Of a stretch of DNA of 64,000 nucleotides, positions 49,870-61,290 are shown piece by piece. The notes beneath the pieces are model-generated. The model was given only the letters and a program-made list of their open reading frames with translations. It had not been told where the DNA came from and searched no databases. Each line of letters begins with the position of its first letter. Position 1 is the first letter of the stretch. The position numbers and the translations under genes were made by a program. The DNA is taken from NCBI RefSeq assembly GCF_000524195.1, contig NW_020170396.1:326378-390377 (forward strand), written 5' to 3'. Source of the stretch: Echinococcus granulosus (taxonomy: Eukaryota; Platyhelminthes; Cestoda; Cyclophyllidea; Taeniidae).

Positions 49870-52800
49870 GAGCTGAGTTACAGATAGAATATAGATTAAA
49901 AATTGAAACGCTAAACTCACATAAATTCGTCACGCATTTATTTCGAGGTGGGAAAATACCTGGGTCTTATCAAGCACCAAAGGCTGGCAATGGGATAATG
50001 CAGAACATGGTCACCGAGTCTTGTGAATACTGGTGCCTTTTACAATGGAGTCTGGGAGTCTAATGTAGTTGTTTCAATGTGGGAAAGTCTCATTTTTTTC
50101 CACTGCGTACCCGTGCCCGTGAGTGCGTGGGGTGAAGCGTTGTGAACCTTCTCCGTGCCAATTAACTCCGAGTCCTTATAGGTAAGCGAAGACTAATAAA
50201 GCTTACCATGGACTGCCTTTGGTCTATCCAACGTTTGTTTAACACATGTGCTGTGCCACTGCATCAGCCGACCCATTAATTAGGAGATATCAGTGAATTT
50301 TCACTTTTAACTTATCACAATAGCCATGACGAGCAATTGCATCCATTGCTGACAACTTGTACAGTTGGCCTGGCAACGTGCAAGTGACTAAGAATCGCCG
50401 TATTTGTTTGTAAAGGCTGCAAGAAAATTTGAAAGGGCTGAGAGCACACGGTAACTAGTTCGACAAATCTGAGGTTTCCTACTGATTTGATTAACTTAAA
50501 CAATTTAACTTAAATTAGAAGATTTTTTAAAAAGTTACCCAGCAATCATAATAACAGGTTCTTTTGTTTATTCCATTTTTAGTTTTCTAATTACCAGTAG
50601 CTTTAATATTGTGTAGAACCTCATTTGTAGGTGCATTAAGTAAATTCTGTTTTTAATGGACCAGTTGTTGTTACTTATAAGATAGTAAGTATCACGGATT
50701 CTTCACATGAATGTGTAATTCTGAATTCGTGAAGTAGAATTAAAGAATTGTAGGCGTCCCACAAATCTGGTATAATGGCATTTGAAGAAAACTATACGAC
50801 TTATTATTTCGACCCTAAGACATTAAAACATGCCTAATAAAATCATTAAAGGAACTTAATTTATTCCTTATCGCTTATTTTTTTCCTTGAATTCTCTTTA
50901 TTCCCTACAGTACTTGATTAAGTACCTGGATATTGCACACCAATGTTCATTAGGAACAGTTGCACTGGCAACGCCTTTTGACTAATTGAATTGACTAATG
51001 GCAAATTGATGTAGGTCTCCTTTCGCGTTTTTTTTTGCTATCCGATGAAACTCATCATAATAAAAGAGAGCAATTAATACAATTATGTATCTCATGCTTT
51101 GGCAGACGCCCACTGCCAATCTCTCGCGGAGTGCAGCGCTCAATTTAATTTCTCTCGGAATTTTGAAACTGTGTTTGCACGCATGTTTACAAACACACCT
51201 CGCTTCCTTTTTTTTCTCTCTAATCCAATATTTTGACTGACCTCAAAGCACTTGCTCAAGCCCTCCACGGGGTTGGGATTTTAACAATCCTTTGTGCTTC
51301 TACTCATTGCTACAATGTTTTTACTATTTTTTGCTAGATTTCTTTTCAGCAAAGAACGAATAAATTAGGCTGGTATGTCACAGTTGTGTTAAGATAATGG
51401 CATTGTTTATTTTGAATTCAAAGGCAAGCAATTCAGTGCATTGATGGCCATCAAATTAGACCATTATAAACCTGGCTAAACTGAAAATGCCCACTTTTAT
51501 CCCTGAGACCATTCTAAAGCAGTCAATGTTTTAATACCTTACCGAGGAATTATCTCGGCCATTCAGCAGCTTCAAGTGGGACGAAGGATACTGACCACCA
51601 ATCGATACGCGGCTGTCACATTCGAGGTGAAAAGGATGGTTGTTAAGGCGATTGTCAGTCATCAAAATTACGAGCTTGTGGGACTTCTTTTTACTCACAT
51701 TTTGAAGTAGATACAGTGACTAGCCCTACCTGCATGCCAATTCTATCGATTGCATTTGGTTGACGTGTGTCAGGGCGGCATCAGATGGCTCGGCGACCAA
51801 AAACATCCCGCTACTGTGTCACCCCCTCCCCGCGTTCTCGCATGCGTATGATGCAGTCGGCAAGCGGATGATGCATTACTAATGATGACAGTAGATCAAC
51901 ATGCATGTAACAGATTCGGGTGAAGCGCTTGTCAGCACACTTTTGCGGAGACTAAAACTGATACTTAAAAATGGTTACTTTGCCTGTCCATGATGAGGTA
52001 CTGTAGCACCTCAAATTTTGTCTAATCAAAGGTTCGATCACTCCATTCTTAATGTCACCTGGCAACACAAAAGGTTAAGCAAACCAGACATCTTACGGTA
52101 CAGTGACTTATTAATAAAGCTAAATTTATTTTGAAGCTGACATAAACAAAAACGCGCTTCCGTAGGCTGGCATTAGCCTAGCTTTAACCGTTTCGGTGTA
52201 GCTCCAGATCCTTGTAGCTGTAATTCAGAGAATTCTGCAGATGTTTGAAGCTCGAATTTGCCTTTGTAACGTCGTGAAACTTATTAAAGTGGTGAGTGTG
52301 GACCAAACTTTGACAGCTAAACTGGGTAAAGTGCTCAAATTCCTTGTTTTTGTCTCTAACCCCGCCACTGAGAAGACCATGGAGCCCATGCATTGACGGC
52401 GTGAGTCTTGACAAGCACGAGCATCAGCCTGCCTTTCACACGTTAAACGCATCATCAGTGGTCAGCCTGTCAAGGCGCCCCCGCCTCCGCGCGCCCCGCA
52501 TGCACACACACAGAGGCGTGAAGTGCTGCGCAGGCAGCGCGGTGATGAGTCAGCACACACTTATCGATTTTTTATTAACTCGCGGCGGCGCCGTCGAGTC
52601 GCGTAGACAGGCAAGCACGGCACACCGGGGTTATCTCGCCACGATTACGAGTGTCGTAATGCCGCCCTCATTTCATCGCAGCTTACCACTACTTCATTTG
52701 TAGACATCTAGGGGTTTAAAGTGATCTAACAATTAATTGAGTGAGCAGGCTAGTTGTGATGCTGGCAACCTAAACAAGAAAAGGTACTTTAAAATATAGT

Positions 52801-53705
52801 ATTTGCTATATCAACAAATAAGTATTCCATATTATTAAAACCCGGGGATATACTAAAAGAAGTGCATATTTACCACATCGACCAGTTTAACGGCCGTTCA
52901 CTTCCGGAATTGCCTGAGTCGCCCTCCTAACGGGGGAAAGCTCAGTGTGTTTATTTTCTTTGTGGCAAGTATTTTTACTCCACTGCCATGCCATTGGGTA
53001 AAACCGTTGAGGTGACCGATGACCACCTAGGGACGTTCTGCCAACAGCGACCAATTAAAGCGTGCCCTTATTTTCTGGCCGTGGTGTTAACTATACAGCC
53101 TCGAGGGCTTATTGGGTGGGATTTGGCAGCCAGCCTGTGTGTACCACACCAGAGTCAGCGTCGATAATGCAAATGCATTCGCCCTGGCAGTTAATAGCGC
53201 AATGAAAATTCACAAAATGTCATTTTCGTTCACGAGTTTTAGCCAGATGGGAAATGTATGCTAGTTTATAAATGAGGGAGGGAGCTGGTAGCAATCCTAG
53301 CTGCATAGCCGTTGCTGGGGTATTTCGATTACAGCTTAACACCCCTGTTTGGTTGCTATTGCATTAGTAATTATGTAGCATGGGGTTTTATTTATCAGGG
53401 GCGAAAAAATAAAAATTTCTAATTTTTGGTCAATCAGTAGCTCAGGCACCAACTTAGGCCAGTGGGGCGTCGATTAAGTTTAATCATAATGTAGAATGGA
53501 GTGGTTGCATTTCAGCGCCTATTAAGTAGAATTGTTCGCGCAGGGTATCACTTTATAAACTCCTGTGGGTGCTTTCTGTCTACCTCGTCTGCGGTGAAAA
53601 CTTACCGTTGGTTGGATTCAATGATTAAAAGACGTTACGAGGTGACGGACCATGGGTCGACAGCTAGCCTCGGCAGCCTCAATTTGCATCCACATGGGAT
53701 AAATG

Positions 53706-53710
<5 letters not shown>
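49870..53710. other. intergenic, no gene recognised
   Basis: Long AT-rich stretch with no splice-supported exon. The 119-codon frame at 52344-52703 is Arg/His-rich and matches nothing known. Confidence 0.5.

Positions 53711-53737
<27 letters not shown>
53711..53737. repeat. GT microsatellite abutting an assembly gap
   Basis: Alternating GT run that runs directly into the N block, so its true length is unknown. It is probably why assembly stopped here. Confidence 0.9.
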
Positions 53738-53837
53738 NNNNNNNNNNNNNNNNNNNNNNNNNNNNNNNNNNNNNNNNNNNNNNNNNNNNNNNNNNNNNNN
53801 NNNNNNNNNNNNNNNNNNNNNNNNNNNNNNNNNNNNN
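53738..53837. other. assembly gap of 100 N
   Basis: Exactly 100 unknown bases, the usual placeholder for a gap of unknown size. Nothing can be said about content. Confidence 0.99.
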
Positions 53838-54627
53838 TGTTTAAGTATGAAATTATCCATACTAATTTCAACTTATTGATTGCTGAGTCGAGGCAGTGTC
53901 TTGACAACGCCCTTCGTCTGTTCTCATAGGCCCACCATGCGTTGAGTCACTCAACGGTGCGCAGGTTTGCCTTCCAAGAAAGTGTTGCACGCCTGACTAC
54001 AACTGTCAGCGAATGCTGTAAGCGGAATTTTATTGTCTTTTTAACAGCTTTTCACGCAAGCAGGAATCAGTAGGTAATTTCGGCAGATCGAAATTTGAGC
54101 AGTGGCTTGAAGTCCTGCACTTTTAACCTTCTAGAGTACATAAACCGCCAATTCCATCGCGACTACTATTGTGCTTGAAACGAAGATGAGGCCGTTAATT
54201 TTTACTCAAGATAGGTTCTCGTTGGAGCATAAAGCTGAATCGCAAGACAAGTTGTGGCAGGGACCAAGTGTAATTTCACAGGAAAAGCGGTCAGCAGTAC
54301 ATGTGTGTCCTGAAAGTACAACCAGCACCTACTTCGGTACGTGATGGTGATCCACTGGCCACCATCTTGTGGCGAATTCGATAGCGAAAGACCTTAACTA
54401 CTGTGCTCCCACAGTCGTGTTGCTTGGTACAACTCTCAAATTCATGGGCCAACTGCATTAGACAGATGCAAACTGCGCTAAAGCATCGTTAGTCTACAAA
54501 CTGAACTTCCACCTGAAGTTAGGCTGTTTGAGGTCACTTCCCCTCTGTGTCATAAAGCTCTTTTCACCACCAATATCACTGACCTTTGAAACTACACGAA
54601 AACAACCGCATTTTCTCACCGCTTTAG

Positions 54628-54721
54628 CAATTCCAAATGCTCCCTTCAAGTACCCAAAGCAACAGCTTCAGGCGTCGACTCGCCGCTACGAGGAATTTCC
54701 CCATCGTAACGGGTCAGGGAG
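54628..54721 (+). other. candidate upstream exon of NF-YA
   Basis: Good acceptor (caccgctttag) and donor GTAAAT. Its phase-2 end joins the first base at 56153 in the NF-YA frame, giving PNAPFKYPKQQLQASTRRYE, then EEFPHRNGSG, then REGYIQTSQ before the ATG at 56178. If coding, NF-YA starts further upstream; otherwise this is a 5' UTR exon. An in-frame ATG exists at 54528 if the exon begins earlier. Confidence 0.35.
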
Positions 54722-55862
54722 GTAAATACTGAGATAAACGTAGCGCTCAACTGCGATCCAGATTGAGTGACATTTTTCTCCAAAAACACAACAAAGTGTG
54801 CGAGGTGGCGAACGCCAACCGAACCGAATTGGGAGGGAAAGAAGCGAGCGAGCCGTCACGCCATAACAAGTCACCACCAACCTATCGATACGCTTTATGA
54901 GGAGAGAGCTAAGAAGGCATACATACACACACACACACATCACAGCAGAGGCAGCGAGGTTGCGGATAGGCTTGCGCCAACGACAACATGCATCCACATT
55001 GTGATGACCCAAACCATTGGATACGAGTCGGTAACCATCTGCGTGCGACTTTACAAGCCTAAGCGCCAATAGGCCTAGGCGACCCCACCGGACAGACCCA
55101 TTCGCTAATGCTTCACCAATGATTGAAGACTCGTAATACGCACGGACCAATATATTTTCAATCAAAATCTGCATTGGTTCAGTCGCTCGCGAGGCGAGAG
55201 AAGAGAAGACGATGCACCGGCAATCCGGCGTCCAATTCCCTTCAAGCTTGTTGCAAGGCGGCGTGGAATGGCGTAGTTGGAGGACTGCGTCGCTTGCTGG
55301 TCGTGCCTTGCCGACGGCCTATCATTGCAATGCCACATGGAGCACGGTCCAATGGGCGAGAACTTCACACCGCATGCACCAATGAAGGCTGCAAATGTCA
55401 CCACAAATAGCAGCTCGAGGGTAAAAAAATAGATAATAATGAGTTTTAGCAAGGAAAAGCATTTTCCTGCAGGACTGCTCGCTTCTGTTACTCGTTATGT
55501 TTGTCTGCTTTGTTTTAATGCGCTCGCCGCCATTCGACGTGCGCAGTTTCACTTTGGTAGGTACGGCTAGTTTTACGACGGGCTGCTCCCTTCTTCTGTA
55601 CAATGTAGGTTGTTTGTCCTCTGATTTAAATATTTTATTCGTAAAAGCTGCAAAATTGGGCTTTAATACAGTTATGTGTTTCACACGTATGTGTTCTAAC
55701 AACCCGGAAAGGCAAGTTAGAGCTTATTGCCGTGTTACAAGAGTGCTCATTATTTACTTCACGACTTCCTCAGTTGTTTCGCCGGTAATTTTCTTTAGCT
55801 TATTTGAAACCTGCTACTAATCAGTAAATATTTGCCATAAACTTGTCATTGCGGAGATGATC

Positions 55863-55902
55863 GGCCAATCAGAGTCGGAAATTTCTGCAAACTCCAATCA
55901 AA
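55863..55902 (+). promoter_or_regulatory. paired CCAAT boxes upstream of the NF-YA coding exon
   Basis: GGCCAATCA at 55863-55871 fits the NF-Y consensus exactly. A second CCAAT (CTCCAATCA) follows 29 bases later, near the three-turn spacing seen in multi-CCAAT promoters. They lie about 300 bases before the NF-YA coding exon. Promoter or intronic element; activity is inferred. Confidence 0.4.
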
Positions 55903-56177
55903 GCTTGAATTGTCAACAGGCGTTGGCTTTCAATGAAATCAGTCAATCAGTGACTTTCATAGTTTGATTTACGCAGTTCCAGGCTCTAATGATTCCTTTT
56001 GATGCATCAGATAATCTGTCTCCCAGAGGAAAATCAGTTAATGTCTCTTCCTTTTAGGGAAGAGGGCAAAGTAAACGTTCGTTCTCTTTTCAAGTTACTT
56101 CTTTTCAGTCTCTTTTATACTGTTCATTAGTTGTCCTTGTTCTTTTATTCAGGGAAGGTTACATCCAGACAAGTCAG

Positions 56178-56840
56178 ATGGTTCCGGCTCAGACCTTGCT
56201 TCAACCACTTCAACAACAGTTGATTGTCGATCCAAATGGTACTGCAGCGGGTCAACAACCGACCTTCGCCTTTCAAGCAAGTGATGGTAGCCTAATTCCA
56301 GTTCAACTTGCTGCTTCACCAAACGGTGGACCTCTCATTATGCTGATGCCGACTCAAACTACCGGTCAGGGTGGTCAGCCTGTCTACACCACACAGGCTA
56401 TTACGACTGGTGCTGCGCCCGCTACCGGAACAATTGATGCCTCTGGGCAAGCGACTGTTCTTGGGTCCACTGTGGAGGACGAGAATAACCAAGCCGCGGC
56501 CCTGCAACAACAACAGACTCAACAATCGGCCGGACAGGTACAATTGGTGCACCAGCAGACCGTGACCGCTACTCAGGCAGCGAGTCAGCTGATGCAGCAG
56601 ACAGCAGCCCAGCAGAGCAGTGCTTCCATGGCTGGTGTAGGTCAGGAGGAGCCTCTTTACGTGAATGCAAAGCAGTACAACCGGATCTTAAAAAGAAGGC
56701 AGGCTCGTGGCAAGCTGGAAGCTCAGGGTCGTATTCCAAAGGAGCGTAGGAAGTATCTTCACGAGTCCCGTCACCAGCATGCAATAAAGCGGGTTCGTAA
56801 TGCTGGGGGTCGATTCTACTCGGCACCGACTAGTAAGTAA
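56178..56840 (+). CDS. NFYA: nuclear transcription factor Y subunit A
   Basis: NF-YA is the sequence-specific subunit of the trimeric CCAAT-binding factor; it docks on the NF-YB/NF-YC histone-fold pair and contacts CCAAT DNA in the nucleus. Residues 1-156 are Gln/Thr/Ala-rich, as in the activation domain of animal NF-YA. Residues 157-216 are the conserved core: [20 protein letters not shown] is the subunit-interaction helix, and [10 protein letters not shown] with GGRFYS the DNA-contact part. The invariant RHxHA and GGRF positions are kept; the usual H in KQYH is N. The exon begins at 56153 after ttttattcag and the frame is open upstream of the ATG, so more N-terminal coding is possible. The TAA at 56838 overlaps an ideal donor (GTAAGT at 56833), so a spliced longer C-terminus is possible. 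The length of 220 residues is shorter than vertebrate NF-YA (about 350). Confidence 0.95.
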   Translation: MVPAQTLLQPLQQQLIVDPNGTAAGQQPTFAFQASDGSLIPVQLAASPNGGPLIMLMPTQTTGQGGQPVYTTQAITTGAAPATGTIDASGQATVLGSTVEDENNQAAALQQQQTQQSAGQVQLVHQQTVTATQAASQLMQQTAAQQSSASMAGVGQEEPLYVNAKQYNRILKRRQARGKLEAQGRIPKERRKYLHESRHQHAIKRVRNAGGRFYSAPTSK

Positions 56841-57471
56841 AATGTTAGTGCGGAGCTGGACTGACATTCGGTTTAACTCAATATTTTTATCTCATGTGTA
56901 TCCATGGTTTGCAGTTTTTGCTTTAACGCCTTGTACCTTTTAGCTTACATTGAAGGAGCTCAGTGATGTCGAATTCGTGGTTTTCTGTGCGTTTTATTCT
57001 CCCAAATTTATCTACAGAGCTGTTTGTTTCTACTCACCACACAGATCCCTCGTGCCGCATCGCTCTTGTTGTTGTCAGATATGTCATAGAAAATTCAATT
57101 GAACCGTTACGATATTCTGTGCCTGTATAGAATCCTTATTTTTTGTCATTGTAAATACAGCTGGGACTCGCGCTAAGACCTTCTTTTGCATCTTGTTTTT
57201 GACTGAGTGTATGGTGTGACAACGTAACTTCTGAGCCTTTGTCTCGCGATGTGTTCCAAGGAGGTTACACAAAATTGGCGGACTTGCGCACCTGAGTTCT
57301 TTAGTTGGTCGTTGATACTTTTTTGCTACAGTTTGGCGGTGCGATCTGTTCATCTGGGTAAGGAGGGCTAGGCCCCAGGCATGAGTCCAAAGCATTGCCT
57401 TATACGATGTGTGGCCTGTGTTTCGTGGCTGCCTGTTTTGCTGATATTCCTCCGGTCACGGCCCAGTTTTT

Positions 57472-57477
57472 AATAAA
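57472..57477 (+). terminator. candidate poly(A) signal of NF-YA
   Basis: AATAAA about 630 bases after the NF-YA stop, followed by GT-rich sequence. This fits a long 3' UTR and precedes the thioredoxin gene on the same strand. Confidence 0.45.
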
Positions 57478-58245
57478 GTTGTGGAAGAGTTTGTCCTGTT
57501 TAAATGTTGCTACTTTTTATGGTGCAGTAGTGTGCGTTGAGTACTAGGGCTTGCAGCCGAAAGGGATGCAGCCACCGCGGTGCCCAACGAAGACGTTAAG
57601 GTAATGGCGACTGGCAGTGCCTCTGTTATTGCTACATTTGAGGGCTAGGGGATCGGTAGTATAGGCAACATAGCAGTAGCTACAAGCTATCAGTGTGGAT
57701 GCCGAAGAGGCCTTATTTTACGGGAATACGCAAAGAACTAAAGTAGGAGCTTACCACTTGTTTTTTTAGTTGATGTTACGGTTGAGGGCTCAAGCAATGG
57801 CGGTAATATCTCCTCACTTTTGTGCAAATTAATTCGCCTAAATTTCTGTTTTTTTTTTCACCTAAAGGCTCCTAAAATTTAATAGCACGCTTATGATTAA
57901 ATGCTCGATAGACCTTTTGATTGCTCAGGAAATTCAACCGATTTGAGTCTTTTGAGTTGGACATTTTTTGTTGCGCAGTTTTGATGAGCTTGGTGCTGTC
58001 ACGACGATAATGCAGACGCCTCTTTGTCAATATTCCCTAATAGGCGTGGCTGTGATATCTCGAGATTGCTTACTGGTACCAGCTCTAATTTATTTCACCC
58101 ATTCAATTACCTTGAAGTGTGGGAATAAAGGGTTTGTTTGTGACTGCGACCATTTTGAATGGAGGGGACCTCCACACCCAAACCAAGATCACGTGTGTCC
58201 TAATCGATAGCTGGGGGCACGGAGGAGCATTAGCACGGACACGGG
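57478..58245. other. spacer between NF-YA and thioredoxin
   Basis: No coding exon recognised. It should hold the thioredoxin promoter; no TATA box is evident near the start. Confidence 0.45.
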
Positions 58246-58587
58246 ATGTCTGGAGAGCCCTCAACCACTGCCGTGAGACACGTCGACGCGGAGGGCCTGA
58301 AACGCGTATTGGGTGACAACCGCCTCGTAGTGATAAATTTTTGTGCGCCATGGTGCGGACCCTGTCGTCTGCTGGCGCCCAAAGTGGAGCAACTAGCCAA
58401 GCAACATCAAGACATAATCTTTGTTAAGGTGGATATTGACGAGTGCGAGGAGGTCTCGGCCCAGTACAACGTCTCCGCTCTGCCCACACTCATAGCCGTG
58501 CGAAATGGACACATCGTTGGACGCGTGGTTGGAGCCAGCGAGGCGGATCTGCAGCAAATGGTCAATGCTAATCGCGACCAATGTTAA
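58246..58587 (+). CDS. thioredoxin
   Basis: Small dithiol oxidoreductase that reduces protein disulfides with electrons from thioredoxin reductase (in flatworms, thioredoxin glutathione reductase). The 113-residue single-exon frame has the active site WCGPC at 36-40 (Cys37, Cys40) and the cis-proline at 80 in SALPT. The length is typical. FVKVDIDECEEVSAQYNVSA and the following NGHIVGRVVGA look closer to the Trx2 (mitochondrial) type than to cytosolic Trx1, but no transit peptide is visible. An in-frame TAG lies 12 bases upstream, supporting this ATG. The buried Asp that normally precedes the active site by six residues is Asn31. Extra cysteines occur at 33, 67 and the C-terminal residue 113. 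It is intronless, unlike its neighbours. Confidence 0.95.
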   Translation: MSGEPSTTAVRHVDAEGLKRVLGDNRLVVINFCAPWCGPCRLLAPKVEQLAKQHQDIIFVKVDIDECEEVSAQYNVSALPTLIAVRNGHIVGRVVGASEADLQQMVNANRDQC

Positions 58588-59072
58588 GTCATCATAGATG
58601 CGTGTTTTTATTCCCACCCAGTCTGCTTGGTTTAGCATCCATTAATTTTTAAATATAAGTTAGTTTGATTTTGTCTAAATTTTGGGAATTTTCCCTCTAC
58701 GCACATGGCGATAAATGCTGGAAAAGTGAAACAGTAGTTTATTCCAAGTACCCCATCTGGAGTCACTTTTAGAGCCAACGATTAAGGCGTGGTTGAAACT
58801 CGCTGATTTTGATTAAGTATACTAGTCCTCCACCGACTTCCAAAATAGGGCTTTTCTCATAGGTGCAATCATTTTTGATACATGTTTTGAAATAGCTTAA
58901 TGGAGTAACTTGGTTGTGTCCATGATGAACACCCTAGAATCACGCTTGAATTAGCCAAAAACAGGTTTCAGAAGTCATGCAAACGACTGACTTATAAATT
59001 TGACTATTCACACGAGAAGCTGGTAGAATTCGATTTTGATCTTTGGAATTCATGCAAGTTATAGCGACTGTT
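58588..59072. other. 3' flank of thioredoxin
   Basis: No coding exon. Only variant poly(A)-like words are seen (AATATA near 58.65 kb). Confidence 0.4.
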
Positions 59073-60115
59073 GTGTAGCGCCCTCAGACTTCCCTGAAGA
59101 TGAATGAGGATATAACACTCGGGCAGAGCATATATTGCTAACTTGCAGAAGGCCTGGATGGCTACTGGCATGGTCCGGAGGTAATGCCGCTCAAAAAAAG
59201 TACAATAGGGGGGTTCCTAAGTGCCCTCGAAACCAAAACGAAGGGGTAAACAAAGTTCTGAGTAACCCTCTCCTCTCTTGTGCATTGCCCCCGCGCTCCC
59301 CTTGGTTAACCTCCTGTGTCGACCATCACAGCGTAGGCGGTGCTCTAAGGAAAACCCCCACCAGCCAACTTCGTCAGTCATTGAATCTGTTTGTAACTGG
59401 GATATCTGACCGCGGCGTCACTGATCCCTCCTGGCAACTTTACTGGATCTGGAATTTCGTCCTATGTGGGAATTGTATTGGGAGACAGGCGAATGTGCTG
59501 GCCGTCTCGTATGTCCATCGCCAGAAGTCAGAACTGACCCCGAAGCAGAGTCATTCAATCAGGAACGGGGTTTAAGGTAGTTTAGTCGGGACAAAGTGTT
59601 GCGTTCATTCCTCCTTGCTACTTTGTTCTAACTTCAGTGCCGCCTTGCTGTTTCTATTCAGAAAGTGGAGTGGTAAAGGAGGTGTTGCATGTTCACTCCG
59701 TAGGAATTCCCATATAGGTACCGTAGACATCACCGTGATAAGCTTGTCCAGGTGATTCACGGCCGCAGTGAGTGTAGCTTCAGTTGTTAACGTCATTCCT
59801 GTAGAACACCGGGTTGGAGTAGTTGCCGAAGGGTGACGTCATTTCCAATCCTTCTGCTGGGGGGTCGTCACAGGTCCTCCTTCGCAACAAATGCCCTTCC
59901 CAATCACCAGGTTTGGCATTCAGCAATGGAAGTCAGAGTGGTTGACCTTTGGGATCGGGTTTGCTTTCCGCTGCCACAAATGTAGCGCTCCAAGGCGATC
60001 GAATACCTACTGCTCAGACCGATTATGCACTGTCGACGTATAGGTGGCCATGCCACCCAGCGAAAGTACAGAAGCAGTCTTAAATGGCCCGTTACCAAAA
60101 CCAAGAGGTAAACAA
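59073..60115 (-). repeat. dispersed repeat, copy 4 (most complete)
   Basis: Read on the minus strand it starts CTCTTGGTTTTGGTAACGGG near 60.10 kb and runs through ACGTCGACAGTGC, AGCGGAAAGCAAACCCGATC, CCGGTGTTCTACAGGAATG and ATGTCTACGGTACC, ending TCTTCAGGGAAGTCTGAGG with GCGCTACA near 59.08 kb. The same order is seen at 31.3-32.0 kb. The open frames inside it are probably not functional genes. Confidence 0.7.
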
Positions 60116-61290
60116 TCATTGTAATACAGTTTACTATTTCCCTTTCGAATTCTAGCAACTATCATTCGCGCATAAAGATCGTCCGCACCCTATCAACCAA
60201 GTAATGGGATATACTTTAAAAGTTCCAAAGTTCGGTATGTAAACGAAAATAAAGGGTTCTGCTCCAACGTTCCCATAGCCACCAATCATTGTTAGCAAGA
60301 AAGATTGAGAAGTGACAGTTCAAATCACCCATGCCTTTATGGTCCCCCTTTGCTCCTCATTTAGAGTTTTTTTAAACAGACTAATATTTTTGGTTTTGTG
60401 ATGGTTATCGTGTGATAGTCACTTATTACTGATAAAGTTGACTACTCATAAACAAAATCGAAGTCTTGGGCTAAAATTCCTGTTTGTGTGCAAAAATACT
60501 CCCCTCATGCTGAAGAGTAAATTATTTATATCACAACAATATTCTGCGCACATAACTGGCGTAGTTGCGTAATACACAACTGTCTCATGGCTTTCAGTGA
60601 ATTCCAGTTCACATCACTATCGGTGGCAATCTCTCATCGACATGCTTGGTATCCTCGCGATCTACTGCGTTATTTTATGGTCCGCCGACTACCATGAAAC
60701 CGGTGCGACTCGTAAATGTTGAAGCATACAAGTGAATGACAGCACATACAGAGAAAAGCGAGTATCCTGAGACGCGCACAATTGACACTCCTTTGCCAAT
60801 GGAAGGTGAATGTCGATTTAATCAGCACATTGTCATGGCAAAAAGTCCAACTTGGAAGGCGAGAGCAGGTGCACATCACCTCCCCTGCCTGGGTGTTGTT
60901 TATTGCGTGACCCGCCTAGTGACTCACGTCTAGCAATTGGTCAGCGGTGAACCACATCTGCCCTGCCCTCAGTCCGTTTCCTCGTCGCGAAGCCAACGCC
61001 TCAGAAAGGGCGAAGGCAGTTACGCATGCGTCTTTTGCCATCGTAATCTCGCCAAAAAAAACTAGGTTGCAGTGGCAAAGGCATTCACTTCCTGTTAAAC
61101 TTGCGCAGATTGCGCTCGAGACTACAATGTGAGCACAGGCGTAATCTTATTAAAGTGAAACCAAGTATTGTAAACGTTACTTTACTTCTTCAAGCCAGTT
61201 ACGTGGGCGTTAATGGTTGATCAAGCTGGGTGCAGATTGCATGATCCTCTTTTCTCACGCTGAATATTCACGTGACCTCAGGCGCGGTCG
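60116..61290. other. intergenic, no gene recognised
   Basis: Short unsupported frames only. Confidence 0.45.

Noticed and set aside
52344..52703. 119-codon plus-strand open frame
   Set aside because: Arg/His-rich, no splice context, no recognisable domain; likely chance in a GC-richer patch.
53501..53929. 142-codon open frame through the N block
   Set aside because: Exists only because N is not read as stop; includes the GT repeat.
54686..55702. Several 95-162 codon frames on both strands
   Set aside because: Mutually overlapping, no recognisable domains, with CA-repeat coding; probably chance frames in a GC-richer zone 5' of NF-YA.
59135..59575. 146-codon plus-strand open frame
   Set aside because: Lies within the dispersed repeat copy 4; no family match, and the other repeat copies are diverged and disrupted.
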